Assembly: GCA_015499995.1 (NCBI GenBank)
Contig: JADNRV010000192.1
Span: forward strand, 29,742 to 93,741
Direction: 5' to 3'
DNA length: 64,000 nucleotides
Source: Flammula alnicola
Lineage: Eukaryota > Basidiomycota > Agaricomycetes > Agaricales > Strophariaceae
Below, piece by piece: positions 22,703 to 33,007 of the stretch (positions within the stretch are counted from its first letter, which is position 1; each line of letters begins with the position of its first letter). The position numbers and the translations under genes were made by a program. Under the pieces are notes generated by a model. The model did no database searches, was not told the origin of the DNA, and saw only the letters and a list, made by a program, of their open reading frames with translations.

Positions 22703-23229
22703 TCAGAGGAAGAACCAGTAAAGCAGGAGTGGGTCTCTGATATCATCATGTTGTAGGTGAGGAGGGATGATTGTGAAAGTGGGGATTACAAGTGTTCTTG
22801 TTGAAGAAATGAGGACATTCTTTAGGTCTTTATAGTTGAGGAGACTGGTGAAGGGTACCTGATTCAGAGTGGTGATTTGTTCCCACTCAATTTGGGCAGG
22901 TGAATCTTCTCGAAGTTTTGTGGAATTGAGAAGTACCAGCTTACATTCTTTCATCTTTTTCCTATTCTCTTTCTTTCATGCTTCTTTTAGTTCACATTCT
23001 TTCCTTATTATCCAGTCACTTTGGTGGTTGAATGAGACTACACGGAGGTTGTCAAGGTCATTCAAATCTGATATTTCTTGAATTAGCATCCCTTGTACTC
23101 AATTTAGTATGGGAACAAGTGTTCAGATCATCAATTTGTTATTTTTAGCCTTGAAATGAGAGGAGAGGAAGGTAAAGGCAGCTTGAAGGGCATTCAGGAC
23201 AGGATGGATGGTGGTAGTTTATGATGATG
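22703..23229 (-). pseudogene. Coding-like minus-strand segment, probably further gypsy polyprotein
   Basis: An open frame at 22703-22954 and neighbouring stretches (KECELKEA..KKENRKK-type) read in the same direction as the integrase. No diagnostic motif, only position and strand, links them to it. Confidence 0.35.
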
Positions 23230-23998
23230 TTGATAGTCATTCAACATTTTCAAGGAGTGTTTGAATGATGTTGGGGGTTCTCACGAAATATCCAAATCTG
23301 AGCGATCCTTCCAATAGATCTTATAGAGAGTGTGTCTGCATTGTTTCTTGTTTCAAGTTCCCATTCTTCTTTACTATTGATAACATTAGAAGGGGGAAAT
23401 GTAAAGTTTGGTCCATGGGCTTCAGTTTCTTTGAATGGTGTAAGAAGAGCAGCATGGAAGACATCATGGATCTTTCAAGTTCAGGGTAGTTTCAGCTGGT
23501 AGTTTATCAGACCTATCTGTTCCAGGATTTTGAAGAGTCTTTGGTGTTTTAGAGCAATTTTCTTGGTCTGATAGGTAGTCTTCAGGTTTTTTGCTTCAAG
23601 CCAAACCTTCTGGCCTTTTTTGAAGAAAATTGTCCCTCCTTTCAAACATTCTATCATCTGGTGTCATGTGAGTTTGTGCACAGCTAGAGCTTCTTCTCTA
23701 TCTCTGTGGAGTTGTTTGAGATGAGCTTCAACTTTTGGAAAGTTTGTTCTCTTGAAGAAAATGGGTATAGTTCTGGGTGCGATGCTGTTCATGAGTATGA
23801 AGGATGTCCTGGTTCAGTTGGCATGTCTTCAATCATTTAACTTAAATTCTAAGATTGGTGTTGCATTGCTCCAGTCTTCTGGGTGTTGGGAGCAATAAAT
23901 TGAAAGGTATGCTTCAATTTCTTGGTTGAAATCTTCTATTGAGCTGTCAGATTGGAGGTGATACACTGATGACAGGGATTGTTTGATGATGCCCAAGA
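23230..23998 (-). pseudogene. Second gypsy integrase (chromovirus/Tf-like type), decayed
   Basis: Reading down from 23998 on the minus strand: KLLGI..SLSSVYHLQSD (the integrase S.YHPQTDGQ.E motif), then NQEIEAYLSIYC..P.DWS...P..EF, then a VWLEAKNLKT segment (as in VWLDARNL of this clade), then a degenerate LP..WKIHDVFHAALLTPF (GPY/F-module ending). This is a different gypsy lineage from the neighbour at 22017. The upstream core is replaced at ~24000 by a TIR element fragment. Multiple stops. Confidence 0.75.
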
Positions 23999-23999
23999 G

Positions 24000-24655
24000 C
24001 TTTAGATATTTCCAAAATCCCTTACATAACATCAAAATGAGACTGTGGGACCTATTTCTAATCAAGAAATTCCATATTTGGCACATGCAATTTTCAAAAC
24101 TGCCAGCTTTGGTCGAGTTTTTTGCATTTTTCTTGACAATGAAAGCAGCTGGTCACATAATTTTCATATATTTGTGATTCTGGAAGCATGCTCTACAGCT
24201 ACTTTTTTTGGAAAAAAGTTCCCAGTCCCCAAAACAAACCAAATAAGGTGATTTCAGTTACCTGAGTGAGATGATATATACATATTTGTAATCTCCTTAA
24301 AATTCTGAATCTGATGGTACCCCATTGACCCCAAATCTCTCAGAATTGGTTACACTATCTATAAATATATTATAGATAGATAGGATATGTAGTCCTGATG
24401 TTTTTGATAGGTCAGCAATAGTTTCCTGGTCTAATGGTTAAATGGTCTGAGATATTAGCTAGTGGATTTCTTCCAAGGCTTTGGGTTGAATTACTGAAAG
24501 ATGCAAAATCTTTAAGTGATATTTTTCTCTGAGTTCTGTCTAAGTCCACCAAGTTGAAGTCCTGTCCAGAATCTTGGTCATTCCTGTGGATTCTGGTCCA
24601 TTCCTCCAGAATCCAGTTATTCCGGAAGGAATCAGTGAAGGAATGAAAAGTATTG
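24000..24655 (+). mobile_element. Right two-thirds of a TIR element with tRNA-like module
   Basis: The core is homologous to the 1 kb families (ACATCAAAATGAGACTGTGG, GGTCGAGTTTTTTGCAT and CTGAATCTGATGGTACC blocks). A tRNA-like module follows: A box TGGTCTAATGG (~24429-24439) and B box GGGTTGAATTAC (~24483-24494). The right subterminal region uses GGAATCC/ATTCC words and ends AAAAGTATTG, a decayed terminus. The left terminus is missing, and the left edge abuts the gypsy integrase. Confidence 0.65.
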
Positions 24656-25702
24656 TGCTTCTGAATTACAATGGGTTCTGTTTATGTTGAAATGTTATGT
24701 AAATAGATGGTGTGCTGAGGAGCAAAGTCACAATCTGGTGGCATGCACACACAGCCAGCTTCCTTCACACACTTTTCTTTTTCATTCACTCTTCACTAGC
24801 ATTGAAGCAGCATATCAAATTTTATATCATCCACATGATGATCTATTCTATGTTGGGCAACAAGGGCAAATGTGCATGTATGTGATGCATGGTGGTGTGT
24901 GGTGCATGGTACATGATGTGTGATGGTATTTGTTACACCTGAGTAACAGCTGATGGACATGCATAAGTGATGGAGATAGGAACAGATGACCCATGCTTGA
25001 TGTTTAAGCTGATAAAGGACTCTTATGGAGCATGAAAGGGATGGAGGCAGCACATTGTTGCCATTGACTCCATCCTAGTTTGGGACATCATCCACACTGA
25101 GGATATTCCTGACATCAATAGAGCTGATGGTCTTGTTGCCAGGGTGATGAGGGCAGGTGTTTGTGGAACAGTGGAGCTAGGTGGAAAGAGAGGTGTATGG
25201 GACAGACACAATTTACCATTGATGGGGGGTGCTACTGCACTGGAATGTGCCAGTCACCATTAAAGCAGCAGTTGTGTCTGGGATAGATCTAGGCATGGTT
25301 TTCAAGTCCTGCACGATGCAATGAAGAGGAGAAGTCAGTATTGATGGTGAGGTGACTCAAATGTTATTTACTTGTCTGTTGCTGCTTTGAAACAAGCAGG
25401 TCATGTACTTGACCAGCTGAGAAGGATATTCAATCACCAAAACCATGTGGGAACCAGAGGAGTCATGTGCCAATACACAGGAAATTCTAGACACTTACAA
25501 GTGCCACAACCTCTGACATCTGACTATCACTCTGAACACAGCTGGATCATGTCTAGTCTCACTGTCTTGGCCCATCAGATCATGTCTAATGACACCACTT
25601 TACACTTAGTTCCAAAATATACACCACCTTTACCCTATCTTTCTCAAATCTTCTTGGACTGGAAACCAATGTGAAACACTGATGACAATAAATAAGGAGA
25701 AT
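24656..25702. other. No gene recognised; TG/ATG-rich unassigned DNA
   Basis: Contains GATGG/GGTGTG-rich low-complexity sequence (24830-24930). Short open frames on both strands show no domain, RNA gene or clear terminal repeat. Confidence 0.3.
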
Positions 25703-25823
25703 CATCTCTCCTTTTTCAGTAACTACTACGGTCAACCGTGAGAACATATCGAGCAACCAGCAACATTGTCCCCCACAGCATCACTCTATCGAGGGCTCTT
25801 GGGCGCTCTAGTACTAGCAGGCA

Positions 25824-27866
25824 ATGCCGCCAAAACCCAACCCAAATCCCACAGGGGTGGCGCCCGCTTTCGCTTCTCCTCTGGCTGGTCTGACCCCAGA
25901 GGAAAAGCAAGCTGCTCAGGAGGCCTTCCTTGCGTCGTTGGCCCCTTCTACCACTGCATCTGTCCAGGCAGCACAGTCTACTGCATCCCCCTCACCCCAG
26001 AGGAAGACGTATGCATGTCCCATCCCTCAGCAGATGAGGCAGCGCACTCCAATCTCTGATCGACCCTGATCGGTGACTCTGATTATTGGCGATGACAGTG
26101 AGGTGCCCTATGGCGAAGAGGGCAATCCTGGCGATCAAGATGAGGACATGTATGGGGAGGAAGCCCCCCTGCAGGTCCTTCCACCCGCGATAGCACCACC
26201 GCACCTCCAGAGCCAGACGACAAGGTGATGCATCGACTCTCTGAGTCTCTCCAGATGGCATCATTCTGGTTTCATCACTCCGGTGGCGAGGCCTTGGATA
26301 CTGCTGGTTCGGAGGTCTCTCGACCTCTCGCATCATCCATCGTTGGGTTTATCTCAGCGGTGTACACATCTTCATGGTGGGAAGCCACTACACTCAACCC
26401 GGACGGTAATCACACCGTCCACGAGCTTACTTCGACGGTCGTGGCCTCGGTCTCTCCTCATGAGGAGACGATTCATGCCTCCATGGCCTCCATCCTCCCT
26501 GGTGCCTCCAGGTCGGGTCCTATGAACACTGACATGGGCACTGGGATGTTATCCTCGACCCCCACCCCCAGAACTAGGAAGTCCACTGGCAAGACTAGGG
26601 CACCGGCATTCACAGCGCCATCTGGTGCAGAGGCACCCTCTAAGTTGCAGCCTTCGGCTGCGCCTTCGAGGGGTGCCCCTGCCCCCCGTCAACCTTGCAA
26701 GAGGCCGGCAGATTCTTATTTGAGGCCTTCGCCTCCCATTCCTCCTCGGCCAGCCGGCTGGAAGAGTGGTCATCTTAGCTATGCTGCGATGGCTGCAGCC
26801 AACCCGCTGTCCCAGAGGGACCCTGCTATGAGCCGTAGTGCCCTTGGTGGTGGCCCCCCTTGCTATCCACCTGCGCCTCAGGTTCTTGCCATGCAGGCAG
26901 AACTCTCTGGCAACAAACACTTCCTCACGAATCCGACGGGGCCACCGCCTGCTAAGAAGCAGAAGGCAGCTCCTTCGTTTACTTCATCTGGACCTACCCG
27001 CAAGCAGGTCTTGATTCAATACTCTGGCCCTGGGGCTCACCCCGTGGACAGTAAACTCATCGAGCTTCACAACAAGATCGATAAAGGTCTCCGAGGGCAT
27101 ATCCCTCGCTACTTCTGGTGTGGCCAATGAGGCCGACCTCAACGTCATCCATGGCTTTGTCCATGCTATCACTCCTACATCTGATACGCTCAACGTGTGG
27201 ATCGGGCTTCCCACTTCGAAGTCTTATCTCAAGGCTATTGATCTTCCTGCCTTCAGTGACTATGTCACTAGGGTCCCCACCACTGGCGATGAGGTGAAAA
27301 TGGCGATGCTTGCCTCTCCTCTTGCTATCGATATCATGCTCGCGGGTCCTCCGCGGGTCATCTGGAATTTGCCAGTGAGCACTACTGCTCATGCATTTTT
27401 CGAAATCCACGACTCGCAATCGGGTCAACGTGTGAAGCGTCTTATCAACAAGACCTTCATGTTCTGCGGCAGGGTGATCTTGATTCGCCCAGCCCCTACT
27501 AGCATCGGTGTCCCCCTCTGCACTCGTTGCTGGAGGTGGGGCCACCCGAAGACTTCTTGCAGGGCACGCCAGCCCATCTGTGCACGCTGCTCTGGCCCAC
27601 ACAAGACCGAGGTGCATTGCATCACCGCCTCGTGCTGCAAACCTCACCCGGAGGCTAAGCCCCCGACCAAAGGCACTCCGACTGGTATGGACTGCCCCCA
27701 CTCTGCGCAGTGCCCTTCGTGCTGCAAAGATCATTGGGCCTCTTCAAGCAAATGCTCATTCTGGCGACACCGTTTTGATCGTGCATGGATCGAGGCAAAA
27801 TATGCTGAGGTACGTGATTTCTGGCTAAATTGTCATCCCATCCATCGCTCACACAACATAGCTTAA
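25824..27866 (+). pseudogene. LINE A ORF1: gag-like protein with zinc knuckles, frameshifted
   Basis: The ATG at 25824 (MPPKPNPNP) is shared with LINE E. The protein begins Pro/Ala-rich, continues with a conserved DDE.MHRLSESL..MAS.WF segment and a long Ala/Pro/Ser linker, then a folded RNA-binding-like domain and three Cys/His clusters near the end. The first is a clear CX2CX4HX4C knuckle (CTRCWRWGHPKTSC); two looser Cys/His clusters follow. Frame breaks: a stop after ~81 codons (26067), and a ~60-nt deletion relative to LINE E near 27095 that shifts the frame. The final part, 27120-27866, is open. The role in the family is RNA binding and RNP formation. Confidence 0.85.
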
Positions 27867-28160
27867 TGCCAGTACAACCAATGCTGGATGAAGTGCGGGT
27901 GCTGAGCTGGAATGTGGCCAGGGACGGGATGTCCCTGGATGTAATACTATCTACATGTAACAACATATATGATATCATATTCATTCAAGAACCCCCTTGG
28001 CAACACATAAGGACCGCCCTGTCTGCTAAAACCAGAAAGGGCGAGGATCTCATCAGTGCACCGAACTACCCAGACTGGCTGGCAATGGTCCGTGCGCCCA
28101 CCACTCTTAACGAGCGACCCCGGGTCATGACCTATGTTTCGACTAGGCTGGCCCAGTATC

Positions 28161-29864
28161 GAGGTCTTTGCTGTGCCCCCCCTATTCCTACCGGAATCCG
28201 GTGGAATATAGGCCCATTCTGGTGGATTCCGATGGAATCTCCTGCCAAATTTTTTAAATTTTTTGAAAAAGGGGAAAATTCCAAAATTCCACTGGAATGT
28301 TGACTGGAATGCAACAGGAGTGGAATGACTGGAATGGAACAACCATATATTCCACTGGAATGAAATAGAAATGCATTATGATTTGGTAATTTCCAATGTC
28401 TATATATAGAAATAGACATCAGTATCTGTCTGTGATATTGAAATAAGATTAGATAGTGTGCCGAGACATATTCCCAATTAGGATCTTCAATATTTGGATC
28501 AGGCGATTTTGAAAAGACTCAGGTTTGGTCGAGTTTTTTGCATTTTTCTCATCAATGAGAGCAGCAGATCACATGATTTCTAAAGGTACACAGGTTTTAG
28601 AGCAGGTGCTATGATTACCTTTTTAGGCATAAAGTTCCCACACTTCTCAAAAGAGCCTAAATATGATAATATTGCCTGTCTGGAACACATAATATAGATA
28701 TATTTAGAATCTCCTCAAAATTCTGAATCTGATGGTATCTTATTGACCCTGAATCACTTACGAGTCAGCACATAACATATGTATCTCAAATAGACAAATA
28801 GAGTATATAAAAAAGTCAATTTGCACAGGTCACATAGGTGTGGCCTGTAGTTTTTGACTTTCCGCCCCACGCACGTGAGTCCCAAAATGGAAAGAGTATT
28901 ATATAATACTCAGAATCAAATCAGTTCGTTGCGTTCAGCTCGCCATCAGCTTTGCCATAATCAAGAACGCGTGTGACGGTGGCTTCTTGCTCTCAAACCA
29001 CCACCACCACCTCCTCCGCATCCTCCGCGTCCTCCGCGTCCTCCTCCCCTCCCTCTCCCCATGCTGTGAGCACCACGTCTGCCCCATATAGCCCTTATGT
29101 GCTTGCCCTGATGCATTTGATGTGTTCTGCCATGCTATGATGCACTCTATCATTGCCTCTACTTATGCTAATATCACACCCTATTTCTTATACTAGCTTT
29201 CATAGTAGTAGTCTAGTAGATATATATTCTAATGCTATATTTATTAAAATTATGCCTCATGAGAATTAAGAGTGATAAATGCCCCTTCCACCCAAAAAAG
29301 AGAGCATTTCAAGCTGGAGGGACTTCATTGTCAGGCATTTGCAGCTTGGGCAACTCATTTTGTGGCACCGTGCCACAAACATTATGAACTGGGTCACGAA
29401 ATTGGCGAGCTACTTTGAATTTTCAGTGCTTTACATAATACAATCCCAATTTGGACATCACGTGAGTGGGGCGGAAAGTCGCCAACTGTGGCCTGTGACC
29501 TCTGTGCCTGAATTTTTGGTTTCAGACACCTGCCAGATTAGGGTGGACCCTGCAGTTTTGTCAACATAATTTTGGATCCTAAATTTCTATATTTAGATTT
29601 GATTTTTGCTGGGTGGTTTTGGACAAAGGGCTTGGGATACAGGACAGGTGTGACTTTTTTGACAAATTCAAGGGCCTGTGACATGTGACATCTGAACTTA
29701 ACAAAAATACAATGTATTCCAGTCTATTCCAGTAGATTCTAGTTCCATTCTAGTCTATTCCAGTCTCATTCCACTGGAATCCAGTCTATTCCACTGGAAT
29801 CCAGTCCCATTCCACCAGATTCCAGTCATTCCTACCGGAATAGGTGGGGCACAGCAAAGTACTG
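28161..29864 (+). mobile_element. TGGAATCC-type TIR element with 8-bp TSD ccagtatc, containing a nested element
   Basis: Left end GAGGTCTTTGCTGTGCCCC, right end GGGGCACAGCAAAGTACTG. TSD ccagtatc lies at 28153-28160 and 29865-29872; LINE E (63056 onwards) shows the uninterrupted site. Without the nested 640-bp element plus its duplication the length is about 1.06 kb, like the copies at 43705 and 49497. Non-coding. Confidence 0.9.
28849..29488. mobile_element. 640-bp TIR element nested in the previous one
   Basis: Ends are AGTTTTTGACTTTCCGCCCC and GGGGCGGAAAGTCGCCAACTG, so TIRs of ~20 bp built on GACTTTCCGCCCCAC.CACGTGA. The target tggcctgt is duplicated at 28841-28848 and 29489-29496 (the match can be extended to 10 bp). 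Compared with the 9092 copy, the host element resumes correctly on both sides. Inside is a short CCTCCGCGT tandem tract (29008-29050). Non-coding. Confidence 0.85.
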
Positions 29865-31311
29865 CCAGTATCGTCCGTCTATACAAAGGGATGTGATCGA
29901 TCACCCTGATATCCAGGTCCTGTCACTCTCAACAAGTGCCGAGACCTTCTTTTTGATGAATGTCTATTTTGATGCGGATCATGGGGCCATTAATTGGCTC
30001 AAGACCCATGATCATACACTTCCCAGCTTCCACTTCATGGGCGGGGACTTTAACGCACACTCTGAGGACTGGGATGAAGGTCACAGTGGTCGGGAGGGAT
30101 GCACTCTCACTGCGGCAATCCGCTGCCATTCTTGGGCTTGAACTGGCTGCCTTTGGCAATCCAGGCCCCACACATATTCCCAGAGATCCCACCAAATGCA
30201 AAACGGTGATTGATCTGGCCTTCGTTCCTCCTGACCAGGTGATCAACTATACCACTGTCCGCTGTCCAGACATCCAGCTCAATTCAGATCATATTCTGAT
30301 TTCGACTACACTGGACATCTCTCCCACCCCTAACGGGGCAGTTCAGATGTCTCTTTCTACTGATGATGTTCCGGCATTCATCAATTCTATCAGTTCGGGG
30401 CTTTGGACTATTGACCCGAGGGCCCCTCTGAATACCGAGGAACAGATTGAGGCTGCTGCGCAAGCGGTGGCTCTGGTCTTCTCCATGGCGTGAGATTCTC
30501 ATGCCAAGGAGTCCTTCGTTACCCGGCGATCTAAGCCCTGGTGGACTCAGGAATGCTCAGACACCCTTGACACGTTCTGGCACTCTCAAGCACCCGAGGA
30601 CTGGAAATCTTTCCGGAAGATCGTCCGGGATGTCAAACACGAGTTCTTTGATCATCGTATCCATAAAATCGCATCGGCTAATAAGCGCCCATGGGACCTT
30701 ATGAATTGGGTCCAGCAGCGCAAACTCCCTCCTAGTGAGGCTATCCACTATCATGGTGAGCCTTGCAATGACATGCCCGCCCTTTGGGATGCGCTTCACG
30801 GCACCTATAACTCTGCCTCTGACAGAGTTTTCAATGCTGATGTGTTGAACTCCCTCCCCAACCTGCCCGAGCGGGAGTGGGTTCATTTTTCCAAGCTGGA
30901 ACTCACAGAGGGCCTCTCTGCATGTTCTGGTCTGTCTGCTCCAGGTCCAGATCATGTCAATTGGTCCCACCTGAAGGGGATAGTATGTCGGGATGATCAT
31001 TCAGTTGATGTCCTGCTAGCAGTTGCCAATGCTTGCATGCGTGTGGGCTATTGGCCATCAGCATTTAAGGAGTCTACTTCGGTTATTATACCCAAGCCGA
31101 ACAAGCCTTCTTATTCTGCACCTAAGGCATTCAGGCCGATTGTTCTCCTGAATACCTGTGGTAAATTGATCAAGAAGATGATCTCGAATCGCATTCAGTT
31201 TGACGCTGTCGGGCTGGACATTTTCCATCCTAACCAAGTGGGGGGCGTGCGCCAACGTTCCACAGAGGATGCCGGGCTCTTCCTCATGCACATCGTGCGT
31301 GCAGGTGTTAA

Positions 31312-31403
31312 GGAGTGACCTGTCACACTACTTGATTATGGTTAGGATTTCTGGTATTCACCTAATGTGGTCACAGTGCAGGCTAAGTGACACTATGCAT
31401 TGT
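31312..31403. other. Flanking DNA carrying the left TSD of the SINE
   Basis: Unassigned sequence between the broken end of LINE A and the SINE. Its last 12 bases, actatgcattgt (31392-31403), are repeated after the SINE poly(A) at 32407-32418. Confidence 0.6.
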
Positions 31404-32368
31404 AAGGGCATGGTGGCTTAGTGGTTACTGTGTTGCCTTTAAGGGTGGCTGTGTACCATCTGAGAGGTTGTGGGTTAGATTCCTGCACATAGCAAGTACC
31501 ATAAGCTTGTGACCATGGGAGGCTACCTGTGTGGTGGCTGACATAAGTCGACCCTGGTCTGTGCGCAAAGCCGTTGTGCTGACATAAGCCAACCCTGACC
31601 TTCAGATAAAGCCGCTGCAGTTACATAATTCGACCCTGGCTATCGGGCAAAGCCATTGTCGGTCATCTCGGGGATCTCGGCCTTCTCGGCGAGCCACTGC
31701 AGTTCTTCAGACTTGCGGGCCTTCAGGCCGCTGCAGGGGTGGGTCTCGATGATCAGTCTAAAGTTGTGACACATGAGAGATCTGAAGCCCAAGTGATTCC
31801 TGGGTCGGGTGCCGGGGTGCTTGACATAGCCTGGGATAGCAACCCGAGAGGGTCCAAAAGGATAAGGCACAGTAAATCTGGGGTTTCAGCTCGAAAACCA
31901 CCTGACCCGATAGGGCCAAAAGGCTGCCCCTTCCTGAGAGTAATAAACCCATAGGGAACTGGGAGAGGACACCCGGCTGGAGTAATGAACCAGGGTTAGT
32001 CGTGAAGAGCGCACTCCTGGCCGCATGGCAGGGTAGAGTTCCACGGCGAGATAGTGACTCCAGACAGGATTGGAGATCCGCGCCAATTCGGCATAAGCGA
32101 ACCACCTGCCGGGGGACGGGAAAGCATGAGTGGAGTTGTAATTCCTGTTAACGGCTGGACCATAGCGGTACTTGGGTAGTCCCCTTGTACTGGCTCGACA
32201 GATCTATATCCACTGTCGGTTCGCTCGAGCATAATAGACTCGGCACGGGCTTAAGTTGAAGCGGCAATGTTGGGGGGTGCACACACTGCAAGGTGTGCCC
32301 CAATCAGTCTCCCCGCAAGGGGGGGGCCTAAATTGTGTGTGATTGTGCCTCGAAATATAAATTGTTGA

Positions 32369-32406
<38 letters not shown>
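31404..32406 (+). mobile_element. ~1.0 kb SINE with tRNA-like head and poly(A), 12-bp TSD
   Basis: The head (31404-31510) has A box TGGCTTAGTGGTTACTG and B box GGGTTAGATTCC (GGGTTCGATTCC in the 34.9 kb copy), tRNA-Leu-like with a long variable region. The body contains three ~46-bp tandem units (GACATAAGTCGACCCTGG-type, 31538-31660). The tail has ATATAAATTGTTGA then (A)n at 32374-32403. TSD actatgcattgt on both sides. No coding capacity. It is longer than typical SINEs. The tail is shared with the LINE family of this window, which suggests LINE-driven mobility. Confidence 0.85.
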
Positions 32407-32472
32407 ACTATGCATTGTGGTACCATGTCCATCCTGGGGTATAACTATCATCTCCAACTCTAGTATAACTAA

Positions 32473-32546
32473 GGGCAGATAGCTCAGTGGTTAGAGCATC
32501 CACCTAGTTTGTGAGAAGGTCCTTGGTTCAAACCCAGGTCTGGTCA
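32473..32546 (+). tRNA. tRNA-Thr(AGT)-like sequence, degenerate
   Basis: Folds as a 74-nt cloverleaf: acceptor GGGCAGA with TCTGGTC (one G-G mismatch), D arm GCTC/GAGC, anticodon loop CTAGTTT (AGT), anticodon stem with one mismatch, T arm CTTGG/CCAGG with TTCAAAC loop. A and B boxes are good. The mismatches and the setting among retroelements suggest a tRNA-derived repeat head or a decayed tRNA rather than a working gene, but a functional tRNA cannot be excluded. Confidence 0.55.
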
Positions 32547-32581
32547 TATCCTTTTCCGAAGTCACTCGATCAAGTGATTTC

Positions 32582-32937
32582 TGTTAAAGGTGGCAAGCGC
32601 GGGAACATGTGATGCAGCTGTGTGCCTAATATGAGCAACTCGAAGCGAGGGACACAGGAGCTATAGTAAGCTAAAGTCCAGAGTGAGTAACTAGTTGTAT
32701 TGGGCAAAATACTAACTACTTGCCTGAAGTCCAGAGTGAGTAACTAAGGACTTCTGGCAAATGTCAAAAGACTTTATATACTAAATAGAAAGGATCTAGA
32801 AAGTATCTGGAGATGATCTAGAACATGATAAGAATCTAATCTACAAGTGCACAACAAGTGAAAAGGAGGAAGTGCAGATAAGAGATAAGATAAGATAAGA
32901 TAAGATAACTTGGAGACATGTGCAGGCAGTTTTAACA
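32582..32937 (-). mobile_element. 3' LTR of copia copy 1 (356 bp)
   Basis: On the minus strand it runs TGTTAAAACTGCC...CCACCTTTAACA (TG..CA ends). It is homologous to 56934-57300 and to the solo LTR at 47734-48112. It contains a GATAA array (32883-32908) and a TATATA-type box (TAGTATATAAAG on the minus strand, near 32770-32785). Immediately upstream of the LTR on the coding strand is a purine tract CACGGGGGGA (32938-32947), a fitting polypurine tract. The 5' LTR of this copy is not found. Confidence 0.85.
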
Positions 32938-33007
32938 TCCCCCCGTGATCTCACAAGTCTCCAAAGTAGACTACAGAGTCCATAGATAAAAGTAGAGTAG
33001 AAAGAGA

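Larger units (their letters stand above)
25703..31311 (+). mobile_element. LINE copy A (non-LTR, EEP-RT-RNase H type), 3' truncated, with nested TIR elements
   Basis: The 5' leader from TCATCTCTCC (25703) matches that of LINE E (60540). Then come ORF1, the TAATG junction and ORF2 (endonuclease then RT N-terminal half). The sequence leaves the LINE at ~31311, in the RT between the NQVGGVR motif region and the catalytic YVDD, so RT palm and RNase H are absent. 28161-29864 (plus a TSD copy) is a TIR element inserted in the endonuclease. The family resembles fungal Tad/Deceiver-like LINEs (family knowledge). Confidence 0.85.
27866..31311 (+). pseudogene. LINE A ORF2: endonuclease and RT N-terminal half, interrupted
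   Basis: The ATG at 27866 overlaps the ORF1 stop (TAATG, 27864-27868). Endonuclease (EEP) motifs are SWN near residue 15, QEPPW, GGDFNAH (after the insertion, ~30040-30060) and the terminal SDHI/L near 30285. RT N-terminal motifs are PGPDHVNW, IPKP.KP..., FRPIVLLNT and NQVGGVR..ST.DAG, ending at ~31305. Lesions: the 1.7 kb TIR insertion, a frameshift near 30110, a TGG-to-TGA change at ~30491, a further shift near 30530, and loss of the catalytic RT half. It is dead. Confidence 0.85.

Noticed and set aside
27057..27734. 225-codon minus-strand frame opposite LINE ORF1
   Set aside because: Antisense shadow of ORF1; Arg-rich and without domain, and the equivalent frame is not kept in LINE E at the same borders.
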